Positions 22,397-34,164 of a DNA stretch of 64,000 nt are shown here, piece by piece. Each line of letters begins with the position of its first letter. Position 1 is the stretch's first letter. Under the pieces are notes generated by a model that saw only the letters and a program-made list of their open reading frames with translations, did not search any database and was not told where the DNA came from. Source of the stretch: Meghimatium bilineatum (lineage: Eukaryota > Mollusca > Gastropoda > Stylommatophora > Philomycidae); NCBI GenBank assembly GCA_034231615.1, contig CM067311.1:11604660-11668659 (forward strand), in the 5' to 3' direction. The translations under genes were made by a program, and so were the position numbers.

Positions 22397-22454
22397 ATGC
22401 GCTTATATAATAAGATAGAAATATTGAGAATACAGTTTTTATTTTGAACTATGG

Positions 22455-22614
22455 TTCTTCTTCTTCAGCGTTCATTCTCAAACTCCCACTGGATCTCTCT
22501 TGTAGAGCAGGACAATGATCCAACTTGATTTCCAGCAGGATGTAGTACAGAAAATTTTAATTTGTTGTGTCGCCGTTTTATTTACGCCAATGGCTCAATA
22601 AATCCGTCTTCGCT
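22455..22614 (-). mobile_element. SINE A, copy 1
   Basis: The left edge is the complement of the GAA tail (TTCTTCTTCTTCAGCGTTCA). The body has CCAGCAGGATGTAGTACAG and GTGTCGCCGTTTTATTTACG, and the 5' end is at CCGTCTTCGCTG. It is more diverged than other copies (TTTTAATTTGTTG for GGAAATGCGTTG). Confidence 0.85.
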
Positions 22615-22924
22615 GTGAACTAGGGTTGAGAATGGAGGTTGTGGTTCGGGTAATATGGTATATTTCTTAATAGTGTTTTATTTACCACAAATTCTTAATT
22701 AGGCTAAATAAAAATCGAATCAAAGCCACATTCTCATATATTTCATTCATAGGCAATCAACGATAGCGTCTAATGTACATGTGGTAGCTACTTTCAATTT
22801 CAATTGAAAGATATAGAACACAAAACTATCAGGAATAAACCAACAAGCTTGAATATATACTTGTCTGCGGTAACACAGAACAAGTGCGAATATGAGGGGA
22901 AATTGGCATATTAAAGTATATCAA
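22615..22924. other. Unannotated DNA
   Basis: AT-rich; nothing recognised. Confidence 0.4.
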
Positions 22925-23125
22925 TCAAGTGTCAGGCCAAATGGCGTAGGATATCATGTTTCTCCACGACTTTCTGTCTCTTGTGTTGTCAATCAGCTCG
23001 GTTGGTGATCTTCTAACGTGCCCACAATACAAGTCCATCTAGTAACTTTTTATCTTTGTCGTCCCCTATCTCTTCTCCCCTTGATCTTTCCAGTGGTTAT
23101 TAAGTGTTCAAGCTGTGTTCTTCTC
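22925..23125 (-). mobile_element. LINE C-terminus (local family LINE7), copy 1
   Basis: The minus strand ends in RSPTELIDNTRDRKSWRNMI then SYAIWPDT and a stop, which resembles the R..W..MV..A.RHGT* ending of many invertebrate LINE polyproteins. The copy at 51190-51390 aligns over the whole length on the same strand. It is a 3' fragment of about 200 bp with upstream parts too diverged to follow. Confidence 0.7.
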
Positions 23126-23453
23126 AGCATATTCCCTAGAAATCTCGACTGGTTGCCCCTAATGTTTGATATGATTGATCATTTTACTCCAGCATTAATG
23201 AGAACCTATAGATTAGTTTTCTTAGATAAAGTATATACTCACATCTTAATTTATCCATTTTAGTTCCTTATTTTATCATTAGATTGTCTTAGATCAATCG
23301 AACTAATGACGTTCGGAACATAGAAAAACACATCAACGTCCACATATTTTCTACTTTTACAGCACCGCTTCCGCTTTTCAAAAGTTTCAACTTATTTCGT
23401 TTAACTAAACGTAACTTAATTACAGCAAACTCTACCTCCACTTTGTTGTAAGA

Positions 23454-23492
<39 letters not shown>

Positions 23493-24009
23493 ACTCTTAA
23501 ATTCTCCACACCTGGTTTCCTGTTTCTAATACTAATGTACAATTTTACATTCTTCCGCCCAAACCCGCTTTATATAGCTTAATTGCTATATTAGCCAAAT
23601 TCGAATCAAAAAAGGAGTACTCATTTAAGCAAAGACAGATGCGTAATCTATCCAACTCATTACAGCAGAGATGTCCGAGGCAAACATCTTCACCTTTAAC
23701 GTTCTTTGCTTTAGTAGTTTCAATGTCAATAGTTTGAGCTATTTTCAAGAGTGAAAACATGAAAAATTTTGAAGTCCGTTTTCAAAATAAGATTTTTCAA
23801 ATGTGCACGTTTCGAAGCAATGCTGAACAGTTGTCATTAAATAAGTGAATCACAAAATATAAAGTGTGATAACCTCTTACGGGCACTGATTTCTTGTTTC
23901 TGGGCTCAACTTTTATATCTCTTTATGAATGGAGATTATACGTCGTTATAATATACAATTGTACTTACCTAAAACACAGGTTAATATAATCGCTTCACTC
24001 AGACACGAC
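23126..24009. other. Unannotated DNA with a CT microsatellite
   Basis: A CT dinucleotide run occupies about 23457-23489. No gene was recognised; the 71-codon minus-strand ORF at 23545-23760 has no visible domain. Confidence 0.4.
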
Positions 24010-24115
24010 GGACTATAACTAAAACTAGTGGGTAATGATGTGCACACACGAAAACATACAAATTATAATACACAAAACATATTCAACGTTTCAACCAAAA
24101 GGTCTTTATCAAGAA
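24010..24115 (-). repeat. Dispersed repeat R2 with hammerhead-like core, copy 1
   Basis: On the minus strand CTTGATAAAGACC-TTTT-GGTTGAAACGTT lies at 24084-24112, followed by TGTGTATTATA- and TCATTACCCACTAG-type sequence. The 43600 copy has the same order. The short stem (GACC/GGTT) is kept by compensating differences between the copies. It resembles the hammerhead core CUGANGA-stem II-GAAAC known in Penelope-like elements and retrozymes, but two core positions differ, so activity is doubtful. Confidence 0.45.
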
Positions 24116-24349
24116 ATGCACAAAACATCAAAAAAAATACGACGAATGGAAATTATTACGACACACAAACGTATCCAACGGAAATATGGAAATGAGATGT
24201 CGGAAAGGCAGGAAAAACGTAAATATATGTGGAAACGAAACGAACAAAAACATAATGTAAATGTCGGAACAAAAGGAATGAAGACCAAGACCGCACCAAC
24301 CTAGTACTAGACTGGGTTGTACTAGTGGTGGGTTGATGCGGTCTTGATC

Positions 24350-24510
24350 GCCGAAGACGGATATGCTGGGTCATTTGTGCAAATAAAACAGCGACACAAC
24401 GCATTTCCATTTTCTCAGCTACATCCTGCTGGATATCTAGTAGTACCATTGTCCTGATTCAAGAGAGATCTAACGGGAGTTTGATAATGAACACTGAAGA
24501 AGAAGAAGAA
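24350..24510 (+). mobile_element. SINE A, copy 2
   Basis: Begins GCCGAAGACGGATATGCTGG and ends with GAACACTGAAGAAGAAGAAG. TGATC occurs at both borders (24345 and 24514 areas), a possible short or eroded TSD. Confidence 0.85.
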
Positions 24511-24713
24511 AAATGATCAACATCTGTCTGTGTCTGTATACTATCTTGAATGGCTGCTGGAACAGAGAGTGTCATTTACAAGAATGTACCTGGTACCGTG
24601 ATGCTATTCTTTAATCAAGAGTGAAGGTGTTAGTGTGTGCTAGATATTTTAGTACATAAAACTCCTTACCGCATTTCCTCTAATAATCATTACCTCTTCC
24701 ATTAACATCTAAG

Positions 24714-24910
24714 AGACCGCTGTAGCTCGATGGTTAGTGCATTGATTTCCAGTCCAGGAAACCGAGATTACTTTATCCCGTATAACTGGAACAGATTTTG
24801 AAATTAACCAGCGACTCCTAATCGTAAGAAAATGGGTACCAAATCTCGTGGGGAAAATAAACAATGAAACCACATCATCCCTAGGTATGCTGCTGGTCAA
24901 TGAAAAATGT
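24714..24910 (+). mobile_element. tRNA-derived SINE, separate family (one copy)
   Basis: The head GTAGCTCGATGGTTAGTGCA matches a tRNA A-box region well and is followed after about 35 bp by GGAAACCGAGATTACTTTAT, a weakened B-box region. The rest of about 140 bp is unlike SINE C or D. No tail or TSD was identified, so the right border is uncertain. A tRNA gene is rejected because the acceptor and anticodon stems do not form. Confidence 0.5.
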
Positions 24911-24926
24911 CGGCCTAACACAGCAT

Positions 24927-26850
24927 TATTAACACTGTACTACTAACACTGTACTACTAACACTGTACTACTAACACTGTACTGCTAACACTGTACTACT
25001 AACACTGTACTACTAACACTGTACTACTAACACTGTACTACTAACAACACTGTACTACTAACAACACTGTACTACTAACAACACTGTGCTACTAACACTG
25101 TACTACTAACAACACTGTGCTACTAACACTGTACTACTAACACTGTACTACTAACAACACTGTACTACTAACAACACTGTACTACTAACACTATATTACT
25201 AATACTGTACTACTAACACTGTACCACTAACACTGTACTACTAACAACACTGTACTACTAACACTGTGCTACTAACACTGTGCTACTAACACTGTGCTAC
25301 TAACACTGTACTACTAACAACACTGTACTACTAACACTGTACTACTAACAACACTGTACTACTAACACTGTACTACTAACAACACTGTACTACTAACACT
25401 GTACTACTAACACTGTGCTACTAACACTGTGCTACTAACACTGTGCTACTAACACTGTGCTACTAACACTGTGCTACTAACACTGTACTACTAACACTGT
25501 ACTACTAACAACACTGTACTACTAACACTGTACTACTAACAACACTGTACTACTAACACTGTACTACTAACAACACTGTACTACTAACACTGTGCTACTA
25601 ACAATGTGCTACTAACACTGTACTACTAACACTGTACTACTAACACTGTACTACTAACACTGTACTACTAACACTGTACTACTAACACTGTACTACTAAC
25701 AACACTGTACTACTAACACTGTGCTACTAACACTGTACTACTAACACTGTACTACTAACACTGTACTACTAACAACACTGTACTACTAACAACACTGTAC
25801 TACTAACACTGTGCTACTAACAACACTGTACTACTAACACTGAACTACTAACAACACTGTACTACTAACAACACTGTACTACTAACACTGTGCTACTAAC
25901 ACTGTACTACTAACACTGTACTACTAACACTGTACTACTAACACTGTACTACTAACACTGTACTACTAACACTGTACTACTAACAACACTGTACTACTAA
26001 CACTGTGCTACTAACACTGTACTACTAACACTGTACTACTAACACTGTACTACTAACACTGTACTACTAACACTATACTACTAACAACACTGTACTACTA
26101 ACAACACTGTACTACTAACAACACTGTACTACTAACAACACTGTACTACTAACAACACTGTACTAATAACAACACTGTACTACTAACAACACTGTACTAC
26201 TAACAACACTGTACTACTAACAACACTGTACTACTAACAACACTGTACTACTAACAACACTGTGCTACTAACACTGTGCTACTAACACTGTGCTACTAAC
26301 ACTGTACTACTAACACTGTACTACTAACACTGTACTACTAACACTGTACTACTAACAACACTGTACTACTAACACTGTACTACTAACACTGTGCTACTAA
26401 CACTGTACTACTAACACTGTACTACTAACACTGTGCTACTAACACTGTACTACTAACAACACTGTACTACTAACAACACTGTACTTCTAACAACACTGTA
26501 CTACTAACACTGTACTACTAACACTGTACTACTAACACTGTACTACTAACACTGTGCTACTAACACTGTACTACTAACACTGTACTACTAACACTGTACT
26601 ACTAACACTGTACTACTAACACTGTACTACTAACACTGTACTACTAACACTATATTACTAACAGTGTATTACTATCACTCTATTACGAACACACTATAAC
26701 TAACACTCTATTACTGACACTCAATTACTAACACTATAATTAACACTCTATTACTAAATCACCAACACTCAACTACTAATACTATATTGCTAATAGTGCA
26801 TTGCTGACACTCTATTGCTAACACTAAACACTCTATTGCTAACACTGTAG
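24927..26850. repeat. 14/17-bp minisatellite, over 110 copies, decayed right edge
   Basis: Units CACTGTACTACTAA (14 bp) alternate irregularly with a 17-bp form carrying an extra CAA (CAACACTGTACTACTAA). A CTGTGCTAC variant is scattered in clusters. From about 26650 to 26850 units decay into ACTCTATTACTAAC-like sequence, the older edge. It is the longest array in the window. Confidence 0.96.
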
Positions 26851-26984
26851 AGAACAGCACTTTGCTATACTTAACTATTCAACAACTAGTTATACTAGAA
26901 TAGACTTCATATCAAAGAGTCAGACTCAGAAAATGTTTAGTTTGTGTTGTAACGGAGAAAATGAAGACAATACTGTACACCCGA

Positions 26985-27718
26985 AGATCTTATGTCACAC
27001 ACCTAATTTCACACACATACCTCATGTCACACACACATACCTCATGTCACATGCATGCCTCATGTCACATGCATGCCTCATGTCACACACATGCCTCATG
27101 TCACACACATATCTCATGTCACACACATACATCATGTCACACACACCCATGTCACACACACCTCATGTTACACACACACCTCATGTCACACACACCTCAT
27201 GTCACACGCACACCTCATGACACACACACCTCATGTCACACACACACCTCATGTTACACACACACCTCATGTCACACACATACCTCATGTCACACACATA
27301 CCTCATGTCACACACACACCTCATGTCACACACACCTCATGTCACACACATCTCATGTCACACACACCTCATGTCACACACACCTCATGTCACACACCTC
27401 ATGTCACACACACACACCTCATGTCACACACACCTCATGTCACACACATACCTCATGTCACACACATACCTCATGTCACACACACCTCATGTCACACACA
27501 TACCTCATGTCACACATCACATATCACACACTTCATGGCATGCACTTAATCTCACACACATCATGTCCAACAACTACCTCATGTCACACAACTCATGTCA
27601 CACAAGTCACAACACACGCCTCAGACCGTGCACCTAATGTCACGTACCTCATATCACACACGCCATTTCACACAACGCATGCACGCGAACCATGTCACAC
27701 ATCTCATGTCACATAACA
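26985..27718. repeat. CCTCATGTCACACACA tandem repeat (about 16-20 bp)
   Basis: Copies of CCTCATGTCACACACA with variable CA number and variants CATACC, CATGCC and CACACC. The right 180 bp is diverged. Long plus-strand open frames (up to 251 codons of H/T/S/C) result from the repeat. Confidence 0.95.
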
Positions 27719-27722
27719 TCAC

Positions 27723-27800
27723 TTTTTTATCGTTCATTTTTTTCAACTCCTGTAGGCTAGTAGGATGCAAACAAAAGAACGGAATGTTGTATGTCCTAGT
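27723..27800 (-). mobile_element. SINE B, short degraded 3' fragment
   Basis: CGTTCATTTTTTTCAACTCC, GTAGGCTAGTAGGATGCA and AGAACGGAATGTTGTATGTC align with the 3' end of SINE B. It lies at the right edge of the CA-rich array. Confidence 0.65.
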
Positions 27801-28127
27801 CTTCTAGTTTGATATAAGACACTACCAATTCTGAGGCATAAATCTAAAAACAGCGCTGACAAGTAAATTTAGTATAACTAAAGCACTACTCAGACAAAGA
27901 TCTCAGGATAAGAAAACAGAAAGAAAGAAGAAATTTTATTGCATTAATACGTAAATGAAAATGAAAAGAAATTACACTCAAATACAACACAGAGAAACAC
28001 AGAGAACCACAGATAATATTTTACTCTAATTTAAAATCATTGATGTTGTTTTGCTCAGAAATATGGAGTACAACAAACGTGACAATTAGAAAACTACAAA
28101 ACTTCACAAATGGGAATGTCTACATCT
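27801..28127. other. Unannotated AT-rich DNA
   Basis: Nothing recognised. Confidence 0.4.
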
Positions 28128-28990
28128 TTTATATATATAAATGGATAACTCCGTAACTCTGTGATTGCGTTGAAATACGTAGAAATCTCAACGGTTTGAC
28201 CGATTCTGATGAAGTTTGGCACGTTGACTCATTGGGTTATAATCACAGTCGTAATCGGTATGAGAAATCTCAAATGTTGATAATTACTATCCAGAATCCA
28301 TATGATGGAGTATTGATGCAATAATCTCTCAGTGACAGCATACTTTCTTGGCCTTAACCTTCAAACGTTACTACTTCACTGACATCAACATTAGTTGCTA
28401 AAACCACATTTTTTTATTTGCATTGATACTACTATAACCGCTCAAATATACCGTTGTGGTGACGTAATGGAAATAAAAAACACGTTTGTTTCGACGTGGC
28501 TGACTGTTGTGTTCGGTGTTCGTTCCCATAGCCGGTTTTTTTTTAGCTTTTTTTTTTTTGCTTCTGACATGTATAAAAATATTACATTACATAGTCGTTG
28601 CTACATTATAAATTTACATATTTGTGTCTGTTGTTTTTAAAAAAAATAAACGTATCCATCAAATCACATCCATCAGCCTACATATGCCTGTATATGTACA
28701 TATTTTGCACTGCATGTAGGTACCTAACCGACTTTTGTTGTTGCTAGACATATGCCACTCCTGAAAGGTCGGATTACCGAATTATTAACAAATGAAATTC
28801 TACACAGGTTATTTCTTGGCGTTCATCATGAACGAAACATTTGTTGTTGTTGTTTTGTTGGTTTATTTTTGTTGTTGGTTTTAAGGTTTATTAATTGCAA
28901 AGCCTTCTAAATTTTGTAGAAAAAAAATTGTTACAGTATTTTTTTTTAAATTCTCACCCCAGGCAACGCTGGGAATTGCTTTTAGCTGAT
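28128..28990 (+). mobile_element. Helitron-like (Helentron-type) non-autonomous remnant
   Basis: The left part has AACTCCGTAACTCTGTGATT, ACGGTTTGACCGATTCTGAT and GATGAAGTTTGGCACGTTGA, a block known near one end of many Helitron/Helentron families. The right end has ACCCCAGGCAACGCTGGGAA followed by TTGCTTTTAGCTG, a hairpin (CCCAG/CTGGG) of the kind that precedes Helitron 3' ends (typically CCCGGGCAACGCCGGGTA). No Rep/helicase was seen over about 860 bp, so it is non-autonomous or deleted. Boundaries are approximate. Confidence 0.6.
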
Positions 28991-29353
28991 TGTAACATTT
29001 TATCTGGTATGATAACACCAACAATGATAAACTCACGCATTAAAGAAAAATACTCCATTCAGTGAAGAACTCATATTTCTGACGTCAACTTTGGTCAAGC
29101 ACCCCTTCCCCTTGCTAATAATTGTCAAAAATGTTCGCTAGATCCAACCTTTTTGTTAACCTAATTTATAACCATCCCCAAATCAGTACTTTTTTGGTAG
29201 ACTTATTGTCGATAGATAATAAAGTGCTTATATACTGGCTTATTGGCATTGTTGTGCTGCACTATATGTAGAAAATATCTACATAAGTAGGAGAGTATTT
29301 AAGTTCTCGTCACCACTTCCTGTAATTACTTTTTTTTAAAAATGGGTTCCAAA
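28991..29353. other. Unannotated AT-rich DNA
   Basis: Nothing recognised. Confidence 0.4.
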
Positions 29354-29538
29354 GTCGTAGATGATTAATTTCACTGTACTCGGTTACCTATATTTAAGCG
29401 CCGCATATCGAGAGTACCACTCATAGAACGTAACTCCGTAGCTTCAAGCGATAATACACAGGGATTAGACGACACAAGCCGGACTCGAACTCATGACCTC
29501 TTGAAGACAAGGCGAACAGCTAACGCTAAGGAAATCCT
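29354..29538 (-). mobile_element. SINE D, copy 3
   Basis: On the minus strand, GTTAGCTGTTCGCC is followed by GGTCATGAGTTCGAGTCC, an excellent RNA polymerase III B-box. Further on comes the family body TGAAGCTACGGAGTTACGTT. It is the best-preserved tRNA-like head of the family. Confidence 0.8.
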
Positions 29539-29603
29539 TCGAATTACAACTTTTTTTACTAGATATGATGTTTAAGTAAACAACATTTCAAGTAATCTGA
29601 ACA

Positions 29604-30010
29604 ATTTTAATACTCAATCTAATTTTAATACTAAATCTAATTTAAATACTAAATCTAATTTTAATACTAAATCTAATTTTAATACTAAATCTAATTTTAA
29701 ATATAAAGTAACTTTAATACTAAATCTAATTTTAATACTAAATCTAATTTTAATACTAAATCTAATTTTAATACTAAATCTAATTTTAATACTCAATCTA
29801 ATTTTAATCCTAAATCTAATTTTAATACTAAATCTAATTTTAATACTCAATCTAATTTTAATCCTAAATCTAATTTTAATACTCAATCTAATTTTAATAC
29901 TAAATCTAATTTTAATACTCAATCTAATTTTAATACTAAATCTAATTTTAATACTAAATCTAATTTTAATACTCAATCTAATTTTAATACTAAATCTAAT
30001 TTTAATACTA
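29604..30010. repeat. 18-bp minisatellite, about 22 copies
   Basis: The unit is AATACTAAATCTAATTTT, with ACTCAATC and ATCCTAAATC variants. The 120-codon minus-strand frame of SIKIRF-type repeats is a by-product of the 18-bp period. Confidence 0.95.
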
Positions 30011-31481
30011 CCTCAAATGATCAACTCGTTGACCTCAGAGCTAAAAGAACGCGGAAAAGATTATTCGTGGATTGTACATCTGTGTTCTTTCTCTGTTGAA
30101 GTGAAAACAATTGGTTATAATGAGCTAGATAATACATGAATGCCTGGCCAATGTATGCGATACATATCTTAATTACAGCAATCTTATAAGTGATGGTAAG
30201 CGTCTCAAGAACTGCACGGCTCTAAATGAAAAATATGTTCTGTCTCTTTTGTCTTCGTTGTAGAAGAAACTAAATTTCGGCTACTTGAAGTTGTTGTTTT
30301 TTCTTACAATGTTCAAATGGTTCGTTTACTGCTCCATTTACATCAGAGTTTAATACATCGTTCGCGTCGTCTTGTGACCCATGGTTTCTCGGTCAGTCAC
30401 GTGATACTCCTCTCCAGAGAAAGAGAAAAGCTAATTTTTATTTTCATTAATTTCAGGCATGGACGTTTATCTGAGAGAGAAATAGAGAGAGAGAGAGAGA
30501 GAGAGAGAGAGGTGTTGCATTGTGAATGTTGTTTACTTCTGGCTTCTAAATGTATAAAATATGATGTGTGATTTCTTTAGAAAGCCTTGTTATTCATGTT
30601 ATCAAACTAGATGCAGTTTACTAATTATTTATAAACCAATTTCCTAAACATTATAGGAACTGATAGACACTGTCTCTTAAAGTCTCAGTTTATTCTGAAC
30701 ACATATACCCGATACGCATGATCAATGAATTGACAGATGTCAGAGCCTTCACTTTGGGTACATTGAAAAAACAAATGATTTTGTGTCCGTTTAAAATACA
30801 ATTTCCCAGTACAACGTAACCCTGTAGTTTGAACAAAGCGGCACAGCGTAACCCTATCGTATGAACAAAGCAGCACGGTGTACCCCTATCGTTTCAACAA
30901 ACTCACTCGTTTGAGTTGATAATATAATTTAGCTGGTAAATGACTTCACTTACAAACATTTAGAAATACTATACTTCGTTCCATAATTCATATTGCTTAC
31001 ATGAACTCAATTTTCACGAAAACTACCTCATGCATAGCAACCATATTTCGCAGTTAGTCTTATACGCAGCACGACATTATAAATTCATATTTTACAAATT
31101 GATAGGTACATTGAAAAATATACAGTTTTGCATAGGCAGAAACATATGGCACTCACATTTTACCGAAATAAGCAAAATTTGGATGCAGAGGCGTATCCCA
31201 ACTTATATAAAACAGGAAATGTGAGATAGTTATCATTACATGTAGTGTGTATGTAAAGCATTTTTTATATTTGATGACCTAAGAGTCTTATATTTTTCTT
31301 GTAGAATCAGTGTTGTAGAAATTATGAGTATATGATCATTTTATAAATAAAGATGACCAAAAAAAAACAAATCATTGTGAGAAGCAACTAAAAGAAATGA
31401 AATAAAAGAAGAATTTGTTATTATAAGTTCGCGATATTGTTCGAGATTTGGTCGATGTGAGAACAACAAAGATTGACACAT
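30011..31481. other. Unannotated DNA with a GA microsatellite
   Basis: A GA run lies at about 30478-30511. Two or three imperfect copies of GTTTGAACAAAGCGGCACAG occur near 30828-30900. No gene was recognised; ORFs of 60-84 codons lack domains. Confidence 0.45.
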
Positions 31482-32415
31482 CAACTATTTTATTCGGATT
31501 CTGAAAACTCGAAAATATCGACTACTGCTAATGGCTGGATAAAAAGAAAACCATTTCATTTCCATTATGTTAGGGACAAAAATTGTAACCTCATAATCTT
31601 CTTGAAGCCCATGCTCTTCACATTTTCTCCAGTACTCAATATCTATTTGTGCGAGGGCATAACGTGTTATGTTTGCTACATCGCAAAGTTTAAAAGTCTT
31701 GTTTAGTGCAGTTACTTGACCTATGGCTGCAGCCCACACAAGTTCAATGAGTTTGAGATGTGAATGGTAAATTGGTAGATAAAAGGAATTATGACCATGC
31801 TCAGCGATGATTTTGTCAATTATAAAAGTCTTCGTCTTCTTTGTTCCTCTCACAAGCTCTAACAACTCGAGGTTTGGGTTTAGTCCTGCAAATAGATACA
31901 TTTGCTTTTGCATGCCATTTGATGATCTCTTGTTGTGTGCTTGATTAAATGGTAATTTTGTCTTAATGCGCAATTACGTTATGATAGGAGGCATTATCCA
32001 TAAGAATTCATGACGGCATATCCAGTGATAGTAGAAGCGAGTTTATTAACCAATTCCTGATAATAATTCAATTCCTTTCCGTGTGATAGTCTCTAGTATC
32101 TGTAGATAATGCTTGGAAAATATGTTCTGCTCTACTGACAATACCATTTGCGTTCTGCCTACGTGATCTTTTCGGACGTAGCTGTCGTTCATGATTCACA
32201 TAATTACAGTCCTGTTTTATCCAACGGTTAAATGACATTTTATTTAAACCGAGAGCATGCTGTGTTCTAATTTTAGGATTTTGTAAATCGTAATATAAAA
32301 TGCTCCTTCTATTTTCTCTGCAAAAGTAACTCTTTTCAAACAACTCAAACTCATAATGTAATAAATTTCTTAAATATATATAGAAAACGGATAAATTGAA
32401 AAAAGATACCACAAT
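31482..32415 (-). pseudogene. Tc1/mariner (IS630)-type DDE transposase, decayed
   Basis: Minus-strand reading, in order: an HTH-like stretch TQHALGLNKMSFNRWIKQ (about 32230-32290), DYHTERN (about 32070-32090), a catalytic-type ILMDNASYHNVI (about 31975-32010), ELLELVRGTKKTKTFIIDKI, then GHNSFYLPIYHSHLKLIELVWA with the final glutamate, and NKTFKLCDVANITRYALAQI. This matches the DDE_3 fold of the IS630-Tc1-mariner group, where LPPYHC.LNPIE is usual. The first catalytic D region is missing or unrecognisable, and at least two frame changes divide 31485-31973 from 32068-32412. Terminal repeats were not located. Confidence 0.75.
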
Positions 32416-33186
32416 AAAAACGTCCTATATGCGATACGACTTTTAGTAAAATGAAATTTAGCAATTATTTTAAGATTAAACAATTACGTCATCCAATTAA
32501 ATATATAGCGAAAGTGACATCCGGATAATTATTTGTCTATATGCATATCCCAGTATTTTCGTGCTGTAGATTGGTGATAATTTTGACAACACATCACAAT
32601 GACTAATGAAAATCGAAGATATTCATGCCAAAATACTTAATGACGTCTCTCAATAGCAATTAAATATGTAAATAAACGATAAAAGACGACACATTTCGCG
32701 CTCATAAAAATCGTGATTTCCATTTCACATCGGTTCTAATTGATGCGCATGCAAAGAAAAAACATACCTGTAATTGCATTTCAGAGCAGTATAATTCAAT
32801 CACTTATGACATCTTCTTATTTTTCGTGCTATTAATTTGACCAGTATATTTATACTCTGCTTCACAGCCTATGAACAGTTGGAGTGAAAAAATAAACAAT
32901 AAATAGATAAGGTTTATTTCTAATCATCAACAGTGACTGTCGACATAAAAACGGTACTGTAAAAAGTGGTTTTTGAGATACAGAACACAAGCCAACTAAA
33001 TGAACGCAAATGAAATATTATACTTGAATGTAGTCATTAAATTAATTTAATTTAAGCGATAATAAAATATTGAAATTTATATAAAAGTATGCTGCATGCG
33101 AATATATTGTATAATACAAGAACACACATAAATGTCACACTTTCCTGTCATTTGACACACACACGAAGCCCCTTTTGTAAGACTCT
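32416..33186. other. Unannotated AT-rich DNA
   Basis: May include the 5' flank of the Tc1-type relic, but no terminal inverted repeat could be matched. No gene recognised. Confidence 0.4.
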
Positions 33187-33469
33187 TCTTCTTCTTCTTC
33201 TGCGTTCGTTCTCAAACTCCTGCAGATTAGCAGGATGTAGTCCGGAGAACGGAATGCGTTGTGTCATGGTTTACATCATTGATGCGATATCTGTGCCTTT
33301 CGGCCTAACACATCCGACTTCAGCATGGCTTTGGTTCACTGACTCTATATAAGATGGGACAGTCAACTCCATCTCATAACCTCCTTAGTCGCCTTTTACG
33401 ACATGCGTGGAAGGTAAACAGTGTTGCTATTCTTTGCTCCCCTTTCGGGCCACGGCAACACACAGGCGT
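33187..33469 (-). mobile_element. SINE B, copy with likely target-site duplication
   Basis: Full-length, tail at the left (CTTCTTCTTCTTCTGCGTTC) and 5' end at right (GGCAACACACAGGC). Flanks are GTAAGACTCT at 33177-33186 and GTAGACTCT at 33470-33478, a TSD with one base lost. Confidence 0.9.
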
Positions 33470-33832
33470 GTAGACTCTGAAGATTGACATCTGAAACTTT
33501 CTTGTCATATCGTTTATATCCCATATTAGCGACCTATAATTTACTTTTTACAGATGGAGTTACCTATTGCAAAGAACCATTTCTAGTGCTATTATTCAGA
33601 AAACATTTTAATTTTCGTATTGATCTGCCCACTAGAAAATGAAAAAAACTTGTATTTTATTCTGGAAGAAATATTTTCTTTAAGTTTCCGATGTCTTCGC
33701 AGAGTACTACGTAGTTTTATTTATTAAAAACTTAACAGCAAATCCATCCATCTCTTTTTACGTAATTTTAAAACAAGGCTATATTACATTCGTTTTTATT
33801 TAGATATTCAGAATACTCATTGTTAAGACTCA
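33470..33832. other. Unannotated AT-rich DNA
   Basis: Nothing recognised. Confidence 0.4.
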
Positions 33833-34045
33833 TTGCGTATTCTTTGTTGATAAGAAGGACAATTGGTTGTATGGCGTATACTTTGTTGATAAGACAGACA
33901 ATTTGTTGAATTGCTTATACTTTGTTGATAAGACAGACAATAGGTTGTAATGCGTATACTTTTTTATGCGACAGACAATTGGTTGTATTGGGTATACTTT
34001 GTTGATACGACAGACAATTGTCTGTATTGTGTATACTTTTTTTTT
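33833..34045. repeat. 39-bp tandem repeat x 5
   Basis: The unit contains GCGTATACTTTGTTGATAAG then ACAGACAATTGGTTGTATT. The 109-codon minus-strand frame is due to the 39-bp period. Confidence 0.92.
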
Positions 34046-34164
34046 TGCCAGCGATTCACATGCATAAGATAAGACCGATATACCAAGATAGCTGAAACTG
34101 TACAAGATCAGTGCGCACAATAAACCCGCATAAGTACATGCTGGATAATGATACTCCATATAAT

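Noticed and set aside
23457-23489. CT run as a promoter or splice polypyrimidine tract
   Set aside because: A pure dinucleotide microsatellite with no adjacent exon-like sequence.
24714-24790. tRNA gene
   Set aside because: The A-box region is good, but acceptor and anticodon stems do not form and the B box is degraded. A tRNA-derived SINE is a better fit.
24927-26850. Possible CRISPR array
   Set aside because: Units are contiguous with no unique spacers, and the context is eukaryotic.
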